Numbered from the stretch's first letter, positions 34,727 to 41,791 are shown. The stretch is 41,791 nucleotides of DNA from Candidatus Pullichristensenella avicola (GCA_018711655.1 DVIA01000070.1:1-41791); one strand, 5' to 3'. The notes: a model not told the origin generated them from the sequence alone. Numbers and translations are program-made.

Positions 34727-36484
34727 ATGATCCACGGAAACCTGGAAGGCGTCCGTCAGAGCACGCTGGACGAACTGGAAAAGCTCTACGACGCGCAGTT
34801 CGCGCGCGACGAATACCTGCCCGACCGGCTCCTCAACGCGCTGGTGCGCTTTACCATGCAACTCAATCGCGAACTGCTGGTCTATCTCGACCGCAACGGC
34901 GCGGTGCTGGAGATCGCCATCGGTTCCATTGCCAGCATTTCGCTGCCGGAACTGCACTTGCGGCGCAACCTTGACCGGCTTTCGGGCTATCGCTGCATCC
35001 ACACCCACCCGGGCGGAGACGCGCGGCTTTCCGACGTGGACCTGCAGGCGCTGCGGTTGCTGCGGTTCGATTCCATGTGCTCGGTGGGCGTGGCCGAGGA
35101 GCGCGCCACGGGCATTATGGCGGCGTTTCTGGGCGAGGCGGAGTACGACCGCCTTTCCATCGTCACCTTTGGGCCGGTCAAGCCGGGCCGCATTCCGCAG
35201 AGTTTGTGGATGCGGGAGATCGAAGCCGCCGAGGAACGCGTCAAGCGCGCCATCGAACGCGGAGGGCTGACCGAGACCGCCGAGCGCGCCATGCTCATTT
35301 CCACCGATTCGGAGGATTCCCTGGACGAACTGGCGGCGCTGGCAGAGACCGCCGGGGCGCTGGTGGTCAGCCGGGTGCTCCAAAAGCGGCAGCGGCCCGA
35401 CCCGGGCACGTTCATCGGCTCGGGCAAGGCGGAGGAACTGGCGCTTAACTGTCAGGCGCTGGAGGTCGATCTGGCCATTCTCGACGACGAATTGACCGGC
35501 GCGCAGCAGCGCAACCTCGAAAACGCGCTGGGCGTGCGCGTCATCGACCGCACGGCGCTCATCCTCGATATCTTCGCCGGCCGCGCCCAGTCCGCCGAGG
35601 GCAAATTGCAGGTGGAACTGGCGCAGATGAAATACCGCCTGCCGCGGCTGGTGGGCCTGGGGCAGTCGCTCTCCCGCCTGGGCGGCGGCATCGGCACCCG
35701 CGGCCCCGGCGAGACGCGCCTGGAGGTGGATCGCCGCCGCGTGCGCCGGCGCATCGACGATCTGGAAAACCAGCTTGCCGACCTCAAACGCCAGCGCGAT
35801 ATGCGCCGCGCGCGCCGCGAAAAGCAGGATAAGACCGTGGTGGCGCTGGTGGGCTACACCAACGCCGGCAAATCCACGCTGCTCAACGCCCTTTCCGGGG
35901 CCGACGTGCTGGTGGAGGACAAATTGTTCGCCACGCTCGACCCGGTGATGCGCATGGTCGCCCTGCCGGAAAACCGCGAATGCCTGCTGGTGGATACGGT
36001 GGGCTTCATTCGCAAACTGCCGCACCAACTGGTGGAGGCGTTTCATTCGACGCTGGAGGAGGCGCTGTGCGCCGATCTCATCGTCGTGGTCAGCGACGTA
36101 TCCAGCCCCTTTTACCGCCAGCAGCGCGAGACGGTCTTTTCCGTGCTCGATCAGCTCGGCGCGGGCGACCGGCCTGTGCTGGAGGCGCTCAACAAGGCCG
36201 ACCGGGCGCAGATCGGGGGCATGATCGAACCGCCCGGCGCGGTGCTCATCTCCGCGCGCACGGGCGAGGGCCTGGAAACGCTGCTTGCCGAAATCTCCCG
36301 CCGCGTCGCCGCCCTGCGCCATCCGGTGGAACTGTTGGTGCCCTACGAAAAGGGCGCGGCGCTTTCGCTCATTCACGACAGGGGCCAGGTGCTTTCCGAG
36401 GAATACGAGGCGGGCGGCACGAAGGTCTCCTGCCTGCTCGATCCCGCGCTGGAGCGCCGGGTGCGCAAATTGCTCGAGAAGTGA
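34727..36484 (+). CDS. hflX: Ribosome-associated GTPase HflX with an N-terminal JAMM-like extension
   Basis: A 585-residue protein, about 150 residues longer than E. coli HflX. Residues ~1-180 are an extension containing HTHPGGDARLSDVD, with H92, H94, S102 and D105 in the exact HxHx7SxxD spacing of JAMM/MPN metalloproteases. E62 is a possible upstream acid. Residues ~200-360 are the HflX N-domain and helical linker (GTFIGSGKAEEL, GGGIGTRGPGETRLEVDRR). The G domain has its P-loop at 376-383 (GYTNAGKS), then DTVGFIRKLP and NKAD. HflX splits stalled ribosomes under stress. Similar extended versions occur in other Clostridia. Whether the JAMM part is active is unknown. Confidence 0.94.
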   Translation: MIHGNLEGVRQSTLDELEKLYDAQFARDEYLPDRLLNALVRFTMQLNRELLVYLDRNGAVLEIAIGSIASISLPELHLRRNLDRLSGYRCIHTHPGGDARLSDVDLQALRLLRFDSMCSVGVAEERATGIMAAFLGEAEYDRLSIVTFGPVKPGRIPQSLWMREIEAAEERVKRAIERGGLTETAERAMLISTDSEDSLDELAALAETAGALVVSRVLQKRQRPDPGTFIGSGKAEELALNCQALEVDLAILDDELTGAQQRNLENALGVRVIDRTALILDIFAGRAQSAEGKLQVELAQMKYRLPRLVGLGQSLSRLGGGIGTRGPGETRLEVDRRRVRRRIDDLENQLADLKRQRDMRRARREKQDKTVVALVGYTNAGKSTLLNALSGADVLVEDKLFATLDPVMRMVALPENRECLLVDTVGFIRKLPHQLVEAFHSTLEEALCADLIVVVSDVSSPFYRQQRETVFSVLDQLGAGDRPVLEALNKADRAQIGGMIEPPGAVLISARTGEGLETLLAEISRRVAALRHPVELLVPYEKGAALSLIHDRGQVLSEEYEAGGTKVSCLLDPALERRVRKLLEK

Positions 36485-36579
36485 CCGCGCCCGGTCCGCC
36501 TGCGGGAGTTTTGGCGCGTGGGAACCAAATTTGCCGCGCATGCGTCTGAATAGCGACACTTTCAATGGAGGAAAACGAT

Positions 36580-37281
36580 ATGCGTAAAGTTCTTTCCCTG
36601 TTTCTCATCGCTTCCGCCCTGCTTGCGGCGCTGCCGGCTGCGGGCGAAGAGGCGCGTATATACTCGCTCGAGGGCACGATCGTGGAAATTGCGGACGATT
36701 TTCTGCTGATCGACACTGAAGCGCACGGCGAGGTGCAGGCCGCGACGGATGAGGATACCGTTTGGGATACGGACGCGGACCTCGCCCCCGGCGACTATGT
36801 GTATGTCGATTACGATGGACGGATGACCCGTTCGCTGCCGGGCCAGGTGCGCGCCGCGCGCGTGACCTGCCACCGGTTGCTGGGCGACGTCGTGGAGATC
36901 GACGCCGAGGCGAACACGATGCTTTTGCGCCTGCAGGACGGCGCGGAATACTGCGTGCGCCTGCCCGAGACGCTGGACGCCGGGGCCTGGGAAGCGCCGC
37001 GCGCGCTGGCGTACTTTAGCGGCGCGGCGACGATGTCCATACCTGCGCAGGTTTCCGCCGGCCTGGTCGTGCCTGGTTACACCGCGCAGGGCGAAGTTGT
37101 CGAATTGGACGAAAACAGCCTTCTCCTTGAAGGCGAGGGGGAACCCATGCAGGTGAACTTCGCCGCGCTGCCCGAGGGAGTGCGCCTGGGCGACGTGATC
37201 CGCGTGACTTACGATGGCGTTATGACCGCTTCGCTGCCCCCGCAGATTTCCGCGATGGAGATCGTGCAGATCAGCCGCTGA
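36580..37281 (+). CDS. Hypothetical secreted protein with three internal repeats
   Basis: A 233-residue protein, starting after GGAGGAAAACGAT. A signal peptide (~1-22) ends near AAG-EEA. The mature part has three related ~65-residue units. Each begins G(T/D/E)(I/V)VE(I/L) and ends in a stretch like YDGRMTRSLPGQV or YDGVMTASLPPQI. The first and third are most alike. The short beta-rich units resemble an OB- or SH3-like barrel, but I cannot name the family. It is probably monocistronic. Confidence 0.65.
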   Translation: MRKVLSLFLIASALLAALPAAGEEARIYSLEGTIVEIADDFLLIDTEAHGEVQAATDEDTVWDTDADLAPGDYVYVDYDGRMTRSLPGQVRAARVTCHRLLGDVVEIDAEANTMLLRLQDGAEYCVRLPETLDAGAWEAPRALAYFSGAATMSIPAQVSAGLVVPGYTAQGEVVELDENSLLLEGEGEPMQVNFAALPEGVRLGDVIRVTYDGVMTASLPPQISAMEIVQISR

Positions 37282-37303
37282 GGCGCGAAGGGCTTTCCGC
37301 ACA

Positions 37304-37402
37304 GGCGGCGGCCGCTTTGCCTGGGCGGCGGTACAGGACGGTACAGGGCGGCGCGCTCCGCTTTTCGCAGGCGGGGCGGCGGCCGCTTTGCCTGGGCGGC
37401 GG
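37304..37402. repeat. Direct repeat, 71-bp spacing, between the secreted protein and the tRNA genes
   Basis: GGCGGCGGCCGCTTTGCCTG occurs at 37304 and 37375, followed in both copies by GGCGGCGG. A short internal duplication (GTACAGG) lies between them. No gene is supported between 37282 and 37656, apart from the tRNA promoter at its end. Confidence 0.75.
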
Positions 37403-37589
37403 GTTGTTCTGCGCCGGTATGGCGCGCGTCGCGCCTGTTCCCCGCTGGAGGGTTCGCCATGAGCGCGCGGGCGACCGCGTTTTCGCCAGGGGTTGCGCAA
37501 GGCGATTGCCGTCGCCGGCCGCGCCCCGGCCTTTGCTTGCGTTCGCGGCGCTCGCGCGCCGGCGTTTGTGAAAAACTTGCGCAAAGGGG

Positions 37590-37618
37590 TTGACAGAAAC
37601 ACCGGGGCATGATATAAT
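37590..37618 (+). promoter_or_regulatory. Perfect consensus promoter for the tRNA-fMet/tRNA-Met operon
   Basis: TTGACA and TATAAT are separated by exactly 17 bases, 38 bases before the first tRNA. Confidence 0.93.
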
Positions 37619-37656
37619 TATTCGTGCCGTCGGAGCGGATCGCTTTGGACGGATAG

Positions 37657-37733
<77 letters not shown>

Positions 37734-37738
37734 TTCAT

Positions 37739-37815
37739 GGCGGCGTAGCTCAGTTGGCTAGAGCAATCGGTTCATACCCGGTCGGTCAGCGGTTCGAATC
37801 CACTCGCCGCTACCA
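37739..37815 (+). tRNA. Elongator tRNA-Met (CAT), CCA encoded
   Basis: The acceptor stem GGCGGCG pairs with CGCCGCT (one G-U pair at position 1). The D-arm is TAGCTCAGTTGGCTAGAGC, the anticodon loop TTCATAC has CAT at 37773-37775, and the T-loop is TTCGAATC. A lysidine-modified tRNA-Ile also has CAT, but this body matches clostridial elongator Met. Only five bases separate it from tRNA-fMet, so both share one transcript. Confidence 0.9.
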
Positions 37816-37822
37816 TGAATCG

Positions 37823-37857
37823 CTCCTGAGATTGGAAACGATCTCAGGAGTTTTTTT
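37823..37857 (+). terminator. Rho-independent terminator of the tRNA operon
   Basis: CTCCTGAGAT and ATCTCAGGAG form a ten-pair stem followed by seven T residues, so the strong tRNA promoter should not read into the lysis genes. Confidence 0.95.
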
Positions 37858-37971
37858 GTTGTGCTTCAGGCTTTCTCCCGTTACGAACATTACGCTTTGG
37901 GCGTGATACGCCTTGCATGCGGAACCCGAACGCCGCGGGGCGCTTATAATGACGACACGGGAGGGATGAAC

Positions 37972-38982
37972 ATGGCGAAAAATGAAGGCGTTCGCGATCT
38001 GGCGGCCGATTTGATGTTGGGCCGCGTGCGCAAAAACAGCTACACGCAGGGCGGCAACCGCAAATACTTCTTTGGCAAGCCCGACAACGAGCCGGGGAAC
38101 GTCACGCAAAAGGGGTATTCGGACTGCTCCAGCGCCGTGCGCGCGGCCATTCGCGCGGCGGCCGGCGTGGATATTGGCGCGAACACCAACGAACAGATCA
38201 AAAACCGAACAAACGGCGTTATCGTCGATCAGACCGACGGCTATTATCCCGACGAAAGCAGGCTTTTGCCCGGCGATTGCCTTTACTTTAAGGGCAATAC
38301 CAGCCATGCGCTGGACGTAGGGCATGTGGAGATGTACGTTGGCGGCGGGCAGTGTTGCGGGCATGGCTCGGGCACGGGACCGACGGTGAAAAACCTGCGC
38401 GACTACTGCAAAAGCCGCGCCAGCGCTTCGCGGCGATACTTCATGGCTGTGCGCTGGATTGGCGATGGAGAGAGCGTGCCGGACGCGGGAAGCACCCTGG
38501 GCGGACGGCTGCTCAAACGCGGCAGCAGCGGCGAGGACGTGCGCGATTTGCAGAAATACCTGTTGGAATTGGGATATGAATTGCCCCGCTACGGCGCGGA
38601 CGGCTATTACGGCGCGGAGACGGAGGAGGCTGTCAAGCAGTTCCAGCGCGCTCACGATCTGGCCGCAGACGGCGATTACGGCCCGCTGACGCACGCGGCG
38701 CTGATGGCGGCGCTGGACGCCCTCAACGGCGACGCGCCCGAGGATGGCGGCGACGAGGAAACGCAGCCTACCCCGGTGGTGGCCGTGACCGGCGGCAGCG
38801 TTTACGCGCGCAAGGGCCCGGCCGTCAGCTATGGCGCGATTACGATCGTACACGAGGGAGAGACGTACCCGCACATCGCCACGGCGCGCAACGGCTGGTA
38901 CTGCATCGCCATTGCCGATACTACGGCCTGGGTGAGCAACCGCTACAGCGTATTGCGGGAAGAAGAGGTACAGGAGGCATAG
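37972..38982 (+). CDS. Phage-type endolysin: NlpC/P60 peptidase, PG-binding domain, SH3-like domain
   Basis: A 336-residue cytoplasmic lysin. The start at 37972 follows GGGAGGGATGAAC, and a TATAAT-like -10 lies at 37945-37950 without a good -35. The catalytic cysteine is C52 in KGYSDCSSAVRAA; the histidine is H118 in DVGHVEMYVGGG, and a third candidate is H131. PG_binding_1 lies at ~175-240 (GSSGEDVRDLQKYLLELGY) and the SH3-like domain at ~265-330 (VYARKGPAVSYGAI). There is no signal peptide. It is the first of three lysis genes that directly follow the tRNA terminator, without phage structural genes in view. A CRISPR spacer at 40681-40717 encodes the same eleven residues around C52. Confidence 0.9.
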   Translation: MAKNEGVRDLAADLMLGRVRKNSYTQGGNRKYFFGKPDNEPGNVTQKGYSDCSSAVRAAIRAAAGVDIGANTNEQIKNRTNGVIVDQTDGYYPDESRLLPGDCLYFKGNTSHALDVGHVEMYVGGGQCCGHGSGTGPTVKNLRDYCKSRASASRRYFMAVRWIGDGESVPDAGSTLGGRLLKRGSSGEDVRDLQKYLLELGYELPRYGADGYYGAETEEAVKQFQRAHDLAADGDYGPLTHAALMAALDALNGDAPEDGGDEETQPTPVVAVTGGSVYARKGPAVSYGAITIVHEGETYPHIATARNGWYCIAIADTTAWVSNRYSVLREEEVQEA

Positions 38983-38984
38983 CC

Positions 38985-39206
38985 TTGAGCGATACCATTA
39001 TCGTGGCGCTGATCACCGGCGGGCTGTCTTTAATCGGCTCGCTGGTGGCCCAGCGCCGCCAGACCGATTTGACCATTTACCGCATCGATCAGCTGGAAAA
39101 AAAGGTGGATGAACACAACGGCGTGGCCGTGCGCACCACCCGCCTGGAAGGGCGCATGACCGAGGCGGAACACGACATTCGCGACCTCAAGGCGCGCGGC
39201 GCCTGA
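38985..39206 (+). CDS. XhlA/holin-accessory-like small membrane protein
   Basis: A 73-residue protein with a TTG start (38985-38987) supported by CAGGAGG seven bases upstream. It begins two bases after the endolysin stop codon. An N-terminal span (~4-22, IIVALITGGLSLIGSLVAQ) is followed by a charged coiled-coil-like helix (TTRLEGRMTEAEHDIRDLK). This layout is common among small phage lysis proteins of the XhlA type, which assist the holin at the membrane. Confidence 0.7.
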   Translation: MSDTIIVALITGGLSLIGSLVAQRRQTDLTIYRIDQLEKKVDEHNGVAVRTTRLEGRMTEAEHDIRDLKARGA

Positions 39207-39319
39207 AGGGCGGAAGCACGGACGCGTTTTGCAACGACGGCGCCCATCTCCCCGTTTCGAGCGGAGATGTTGCAAAGCGCGAGGCAAACGACGGAAAATT
39301 CAGGAAACGGAGGAAATCC

Positions 39320-39739
39320 ATGCAAGGGAAAAAGCGCGCCGTATGGACGGCGCTGTTCGCCGCGCTTTTATGCGCCCCGGCGCTGGCGGAGGCCGGCGCG
39401 GAGACGACGCAGGCCGGTTACGACTGGGCGGACCTCGGCACGGTTGCCGGTGCGGCGGCAGCGGTGCTGTTGATCGTCCAGTACACCAAAAAGGCATTGG
39501 ACAAATTCAAAAAATTTCCTACAAGGCTGTATGTTTACATACTTTCGCTGGCGATCCTCGCATGCGCGCGCCTGCTCGGCGGCGGCCTCAACTGGCGCGA
39601 CGTCCCGCTGCTGGCGCTCAACGCCGTTGTGGCGGCGACCAGCGCCATGGGGGCCTACGAGATGGCGTACCGAAAAGGCGACGAGAACGCCGGGGAGGAG
39701 ACGGACGAGAACGCCAGGGAGGAGACGAAACAGGAATGA
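39320..39739 (+). CDS. Holin-like protein
   Basis: A 139-residue protein, starting after GGAGGAAATCC. An N-terminal signal-like segment (~7-24) ends near ALAEAG. Two membrane spans lie at ~38-54 and ~70-85, and a possible third at ~95-112. A charged C-terminal tail contains the short duplication DENAGEETDENAREET. Together with the preceding endolysin and XhlA-like gene it completes a lysis cassette. No known holin family is certain by eye. The decayed repeat array begins 31 bases after its stop codon. Confidence 0.65.
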   Translation: MQGKKRAVWTALFAALLCAPALAEAGAETTQAGYDWADLGTVAGAAAAVLLIVQYTKKALDKFKKFPTRLYVYILSLAILACARLLGGGLNWRDVPLLALNAVVAATSAMGAYEMAYRKGDENAGEETDENAREETKQE

Positions 39740-39769
39740 CTTCCAGGCAATCGCCAGCCTGCGGCGGGG

Positions 39770-40222
39770 GCGCCAGGGGTTGTGGACGGAGAGCGAACGG
39801 TCAATCGCTATCTGACCTCCCGGGAAACGAGCGTAGACCGCTGCGGGGGGAACGGTGGGGAAACCGTGGAGGGTGGACAAAAGGGGCGCGCCAACCGCTG
39901 TGGGCGGAGGGCGAACGGCATCTGCAACACAGCAGCACGGGCAGAAGAGCCGCCAACCACTGCGGGCGGGGGGAACGCCCGGGCAAACGCTCGTATTGAG
40001 CACGGTCACCCGCCAACCGCTACGGGCGAGGGGCGAACGGTGGGGAAACCGTGGAGGGTGGACAAAAGGGGCGCGCCAACCGGTGCGGGCGGAGGGCGAA
40101 CGGTATCAGCAACACAGTGGCACGGGCAGAAGAGCCGCCAACCGCTGCGGGCGGGGGCGAACGGTATCTGCAACACAGTGGCACGGGCAGAAGAGCCGCC
40201 AACCGGTACGGGTGGGGGGAAC
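39770..40222. CRISPR. Decayed CRISPR-like array, ~61-bp period, about eight repeats
   Basis: Degenerate ~30-base repeats with core CCAACCGCTGCGGGCGG and end GCGAACGG recur with the core ACCGCTGCGGG at 39837, 39894, 39956, 40016, 40079, 40141 and 40202 (spacings 57-63). An additional, more divergent copy ends at 39800. The segments between are mostly exactly 31 bases, as in type I-E arrays. They are not all unique: 39856-39886 and 40041-40071 are identical, and 39919-39949, 40104-40134 and 40165-40195 are near-identical. So spacer-repeat units were duplicated. It ends about 70 bases before the better-preserved array. A non-CRISPR 61-bp repeat is the alternative. Confidence 0.55.
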
Positions 40223-40291
40223 ACTTCATCTGCGTTGCAGACGAGGGCGGCGGGCGGGGTTGGGGCGGATGTCTCCCGATAAGCCAGCACC

Positions 40292-41791
40292 GTTGATACT
40301 CCGCACGCGGGGGCGGATGCTGCGGCCGTCGATGTAGCGATATTCCAGCACCGTTGATACCCCGTGCGAGGGGCGGAAGGCTCCATTGTCGCCCTCCTTA
40401 CAGCTTCATCTCCGGATATGCCGCGCACGGGGTGGGAGCCATCCTACGTCGTTTCCTCTTCCTTGCTGCAGTTGATACCCCGCGCGCATGGGGGCGGGTA
40501 CGAGGCGTGGAAGCTCACCAGAAGCGCAGTAGTTGATACCTCGCGCGCGCGGGGGGCGGGGCTTTGGCATCACCCTGACGGACGCAGTGAACGTTGATAC
40601 CTCGCGCACGCGGGAGGCGGGGCTGCTCCAGCACCGTGAGAGCGAGCATCAAGGCTGACACCCCGCGCGTACGGGGCGGGTTCGCCCGCACCGCACTCGA
40701 GCAGTCCGAGTACCCCTCTGATGCCCCACGCGCACGGGGCGGGTGGCACCATCTGCCCAGCCGCCACAGGCAACCGGCTCTGGTACTCCACGCGTACGGG
40801 GCGGGTTCTTTTACGCTCTCCGTTTTAATTTTTGACACTTCTCTGGTACCCCACGCGCACGGGGCGGGTACTGCGAGCGCTGCAACCTTGCCCGTGACCT
40901 CCTTTGATTACCCCACGCGCACGGGGGGCGGGGCCGAAAACGCCGTGGCGGCGTTGAAGGCGGCTTCTTTGATGCCCCACACGCACGGGGGCGGGGCCTG
41001 GATGCAGCCGCCAAGGGCGATGACGCTGCCGTTGATACCCCGCGCGCGTGGGGAGGGGGCGCGTCTGCACAGACGCTTTTACCTTGCCGCCCGTTGATAC
41101 CCCGCGCGCGTGGGGACGGGGCGCCGGTCAAGGACGAATTCGGCAGGCAGAAACCGCTGATACCCCGCGCGCGTGGGGACGGGCGCCGGTGAGGTAGTTT
41201 TTCATGAGTGGTGCTCCGCTGATACCCCGCGCGCGTGGGGACGGGGCTGCTCTGGCCAGCGCCATAACCTGCTCTGCACGGTGATACCCCGCCGCGCGTG
41301 GTGGCGGAGCGCACAGACCCCGTGGCGACGGTGCAGACGCGAAGATGCCCCATGCGCACGGGGGCGGGAGCAGCGTAATGCGGCCTGTCTCGCTGTCGGT
41401 CGTCAGATACCCCGCGCGCGGGGAATTCAGCCTTGGAATATTGCCGTCAATAATCCTTTGATACCCCGCGCACACGGGGCGGGGCCGCGTGCGCCCTTTG
41501 GAACGACGGGGCTGTCTCTGATACCCCCGCGCGCGGGGGCGGGTTGGTTGACGCCCGCGCAGGTGCGCATCGTGGAGAGCATTGATACCCCCGCGCGCGG
41601 GGGCGGGTTTCGATGTAGAGAAAGCTCAGGCTGTCGCGCAGCCTCTGATACCCCGCGCGAACGGGGCAGGTTCGCTTCATCCAGATGCATCATGTTTATC
41701 CCCTTCTGATACCCCGCGTACGCGGGGCGGGGCCGCGTGCGCCCTTTGGAACGACGAGGCTGTCTCTGATACCCCCGCGCGCGGGGGCGGG
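40292..41791. CRISPR. CRISPR array, type I-E-like repeats, at least 25 repeats, continues beyond the window
   Basis: Repeats of ~28 bases (core TGATACCCCGCGCGCGTGGG plus a G-rich end) recur at 60-64-base spacing. GAT anchors lie at 40295, 40356, 40415, 40474, 40535, 40596, 40657, 40720, 40782, 40845, 40906, 40971, 41034, 41096, 41159, 41221, 41283, 41344, 41406, 41460, 41520, 41584, 41647, 41708 and 41768. Each has a C4-5/G4-5 hairpin, as in type I-E repeats. Spacers are ~33-37 bases and unique, except for one duplicated pair. Repeats vary in blocks. On the minus strand the segment after the stem reads TATCAAC(G), the length of a type I-E crRNA handle. Minus-strand transcription with the leader beyond the right edge is therefore favoured (inference). 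No cas gene is visible. Confidence 0.93.

Noticed and set aside
39368..40009. 213-residue minus-strand frame over the holin-like gene and decayed array
   Set aside because: The plus-strand holin-like gene has a ribosome site and membrane spans. The minus-strand product is repeat-derived Pro/Arg-rich sequence.
40515..41709. Open frames on both strands across the CRISPR array
   Set aside because: They are translations of repeats (PRARG-type motifs at regular spacing) and spacers. They were useful only for reading spacer peptides.
39740..41791. cas genes or a CRISPR leader inside the window
   Set aside because: Nothing resembling Cas1, Cas2, Cas3, Cas6e or Cascade subunits is present, and no AT-rich leader is seen at either visible array edge.

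Overview
The window is about 41.8 kb of a GC-rich genome. Gene content points to a Bacillota member of the Clostridia, probably a high-GC, Christensenellales-like gut lineage. The indicators are a polA-coaE-transglycosylase operon, an Rrf2-IscS-IscU cluster, HflX with a JAMM-like N-terminal extension, a DNA polymerase I without proofreading residues, consensus TTGACA/TATAAT promoters and strong GGAGG ribosome sites. This placement comes from gene families and gene order, not from a marker gene.

Layout. 1-1307: the end of a prophage or prophage remnant, with a tail-like protein C-terminus and an endolysin. 1308-4524: a lower-GC stretch with a gene-poor gap and a divergent ROK regulator / NagB-like isomerase pair. 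4794-4876: tRNA-Leu(GAG), whose 3' end faces that island. 5402-14291: mostly minus-strand housekeeping genes: AlkA-type glycosylase, purB, purA, and a lepA - YcxB-like - YcxB-like - hemW operon. 14497-23006: plus-strand polA-coaE-transglycosylase-solute-binding protein, then a 912-residue secreted NlpC/P60 hydrolase with about eight SH3-like repeats. 23516-29196: PfkB kinase, rmuC, argS and a PIG-L/LmbE deacetylase. 29671-32510: a minus-strand operon of a small membrane protein, an FGGY kinase and a sigma-factor-like protein with a C-terminal membrane anchor. 32681-37281: Rrf2-iscS-iscU, hflX and a secreted repeat protein. 37657-37815: tRNA-fMet and tRNA-Met behind a perfect promoter. 37972-39739: a stand-alone lysis cassette (endolysin, XhlA-like protein, holin-like protein). 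39770-41791: two consecutive arrays of about 61-bp period. The right one is a type I-E-like CRISPR array of at least 25 repeats that runs off the window. The left one looks like an older, strongly decayed array. No cas gene is visible.

The most striking observation links the last two regions. One CRISPR spacer (40681-40717) encodes on the minus strand the peptide GYSDCSSAVRA. This is the catalytic-cysteine motif of the endolysin encoded 2.5 kb away (38111-38147). Every nucleotide difference across those eleven codons is synonymous. The array therefore appears to have sampled a phage whose lysin is a homologue of the lysin resident beside it.

A second theme is that many gaps between genes carry imperfect, GC-rich direct repeats with locus-specific periods (45, 71, 90, about 130 and 152 bp). 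These explain most of the spurious long reading frames in this DNA.
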